Assembly: GCA_016875155.1 (NCBI GenBank)
Contig: VGSD01000166.1
Location: 1-6,543, forward strand
Reading direction: 5' to 3'
Source of the DNA: Deltaproteobacteria bacterium
GTDB taxonomy: Bacteria > Desulfobacterota > BSN033 > UBA1163
Length of the DNA: 6,543 bases
Below the pieces are notes generated by a model. It did not search any database, was not told the DNA's origin, and saw nothing but the letters and a program-made list of their open reading frames with translations. Position numbers and translations under genes: made by a program. Below are positions 5,567 through 6,543 of this stretch, piece after piece (within the stretch, counting starts at the first letter, position 1; the number at the start of each line of letters is the position of its first letter).

Positions 5567-6316
5567 ATGGATGTCCCTGGTACGCAGTCTCCAAGCGGTG
5601 TATTCGTCGCGGACGACTTCCGTGACAATCTGATTATTGACCGCTACGACCCGTGCTTCGCTGCAATGCGAGCATCCAAACGAGCACACCTACGCAGCGA
5701 GAACAGCGAGGATGCGGTCTCCTGGAATGTCTTTCGATCTTTGCGCCAGATTGATCCGGCGGCATGGCTCCCTCTGCTCTTCGAGCGCGCCTTCGCCATT
5801 CCTTGCGAACTGCCCTCCCCCACAACGACAGTCGAGTTATGGCAGCCCGTCGCCCCACCTCCGGCATTACTGCAGAACGGGGACGAAGGCATCTCCGAGA
5901 TCGATATCGTCATAGAGAATCCGAGTTGGGTATGGTTCATCGAGGCAAAGCTAACGAGCGACATCTCGACTGGAACCACGACTCGTCCCGACCGTGACCA
6001 GGTTCTCCGCAATCTCGATGTCGGTTCCTACTATGCCGGAGTGCGAGACTACTTCTTCTCCCTACTGATTCGCGACAGGAACTGTTCTCCAAAGGGAGTC
6101 CAGGTTATTGAGGAATACAAAGACCTGGATTGCGTCCGTGATAAGCTTCCCCATCGCCCAGACCGACTAAAGAACCTTCGCACCGTAGGGCTACTCACAT
6201 GGAGCCATTTGGCCCAGGTGCTTGAGGAAGCACGTTCCCGCATAAAGCGCCCGAACGAACTTGCCTATGCCCAGCGTTGCATTGACTGGCTCGGCCAACG
6301 TGGCATTCGTCCATAG
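5567..6316 (+). CDS. PD-(D/E)XK nuclease-like protein, family not identified (249 aa)
   Basis: The core reads SEIDIVIENPSWVWFIEAK (110-128). Asp113 followed after 12 residues by Glu126-Ala-Lys128, on two predicted beta strands, is the signature of the PD-(D/E)XK nuclease fold. A preceding helix with acidic residues (SENSEDAVSWNVFRSL, 44-59) and a following RDQVLRNLDVGSYYA segment (143-157) with Gln145 fit the usual order of the fold. No DNA-binding domain, membrane segment or signal peptide is seen. It could be an orphan restriction-type or defence nuclease; the target is unknown. The open frame extends back to TTG 5504, but ATG 5567 is preferred because AGGGAGGA (5552-5559) lies 7 bases upstream; GTG 5564 is an in-frame alternative. 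Sampled lines are about 60% GC, against about 45-52% in the upstream genes, which suggests separate acquisition. It may be co-transcribed with the TA pair, whose toxin ends 101 bases earlier. Confidence 0.65.
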   Translation: MDVPGTQSPSGVFVADDFRDNLIIDRYDPCFAAMRASKRAHLRSENSEDAVSWNVFRSLRQIDPAAWLPLLFERAFAIPCELPSPTTTVELWQPVAPPPALLQNGDEGISEIDIVIENPSWVWFIEAKLTSDISTGTTTRPDRDQVLRNLDVGSYYAGVRDYFFSLLIRDRNCSPKGVQVIEEYKDLDCVRDKLPHRPDRLKNLRTVGLLTWSHLAQVLEEARSRIKRPNELAYAQRCIDWLGQRGIRP

Positions 6317-6543
6317 CAGCCTGCATGATGATTGTTGGATTAAATCTTTATTCTCGAAAAAGATGGTTGGAGGAAGGAATCTATTCGGTCCGTCTTGAAA
6401 TAACTTAAAAGCAAAGTCAAATATGAAGATTTGGCCCCATTAAGTTTTGGATCATCGCGTAAGTGAGTGGGTAAAATTATGCCCCTAAACACCTTTAAGA
6501 TACCATGAAATAAGGGTAAAAGGTACTTTATCTTGGATAAAAA
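6317..6543. other. AT-rich non-coding tail, nothing identified
   Basis: These 227 bases after the nuclease-like gene return to lower GC content. The only ATG frames seen are under ten codons. No convincing terminator, tRNA or insertion-sequence end was found. The stretch may lead into a feature beyond the window. Confidence 0.5.

Noticed and set aside
5634..6012. Long minus-strand and alternative + strand open frames inside the nuclease-like gene
   Set aside because: High GC content produces long spurious frames; only the frame with the D-x12-EAK motif gives a coherent protein.
5538..6341. GTTGGGG near 5540 and GTTGGAT near 6335 as integron attC-like core sites bounding a gene cassette
   Set aside because: The first does not fully match GTTRRRY, no proper RYYYAAC partner at attC spacing was found for either, and no attC-like long hairpin or integrase is present.
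6417..6543. AT-rich tail as the end of an insertion sequence
   Set aside because: No inverted-repeat end or transposase fragment can be seen within the window; only weak short complementarity was found.

Overview
The window reads as a piece of an uncultured bacterial chromosome with moderate GC content. The gene types, the PPDK style and the intergenic palindrome suggest a Desulfobacterota (deltaproteobacterial) or related anaerobe. This is inference from memory of the families; no taxonomic marker is present.

Left part (1-4495) holds ordinary metabolic genes. A 5'-truncated pyruvate, phosphate dikinase gene runs rightward into the window and ends at 1927. It converges, across a short AT-rich gap with an imperfect hairpin, on a leftward two-gene unit. 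That unit is an acyl-ACP thioesterase-family gene (4495-3725) followed by an adenine-deaminase-like amidohydrolase (3732-1996). Their ends overlap by 8 bases, so translational coupling is likely. The amidohydrolase keeps the metal-ligand pattern of the adenine deaminase family but has lost several family signature motifs, so its substrate is uncertain.

Middle part (4496-5013) has no gene. It holds a consensus -35-like box for the leftward unit, a small hairpin, and a ~199-bp element. The element is bounded by 13-bp perfect inverted repeats and encloses a nested palindrome made of two C/G-run hairpins. It looks like a non-coding (MITE-like) repeat.

Right part (about 4965-6543) is accessory. 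It starts with a compact type II toxin-antitoxin pair: a 66-aa antitoxin followed by an 84-aa RelE/ParE-like toxin, overlapping by 4 bases, behind an extended -10 promoter that sits almost on the ribosome binding site. A 249-aa gene with a PD-(D/E)XK nuclease signature follows. It is visibly more GC-rich than the rest and was probably acquired. The last 227 bases hold no gene I can support.

No tRNA, rRNA, CRISPR array, transposase or riboswitch was recognised. The candidates for something undescribed are the orphan nuclease-like gene beside the TA pair and the diverged deaminase coupled to a thioesterase. Neither amounts to a demonstrated new system.
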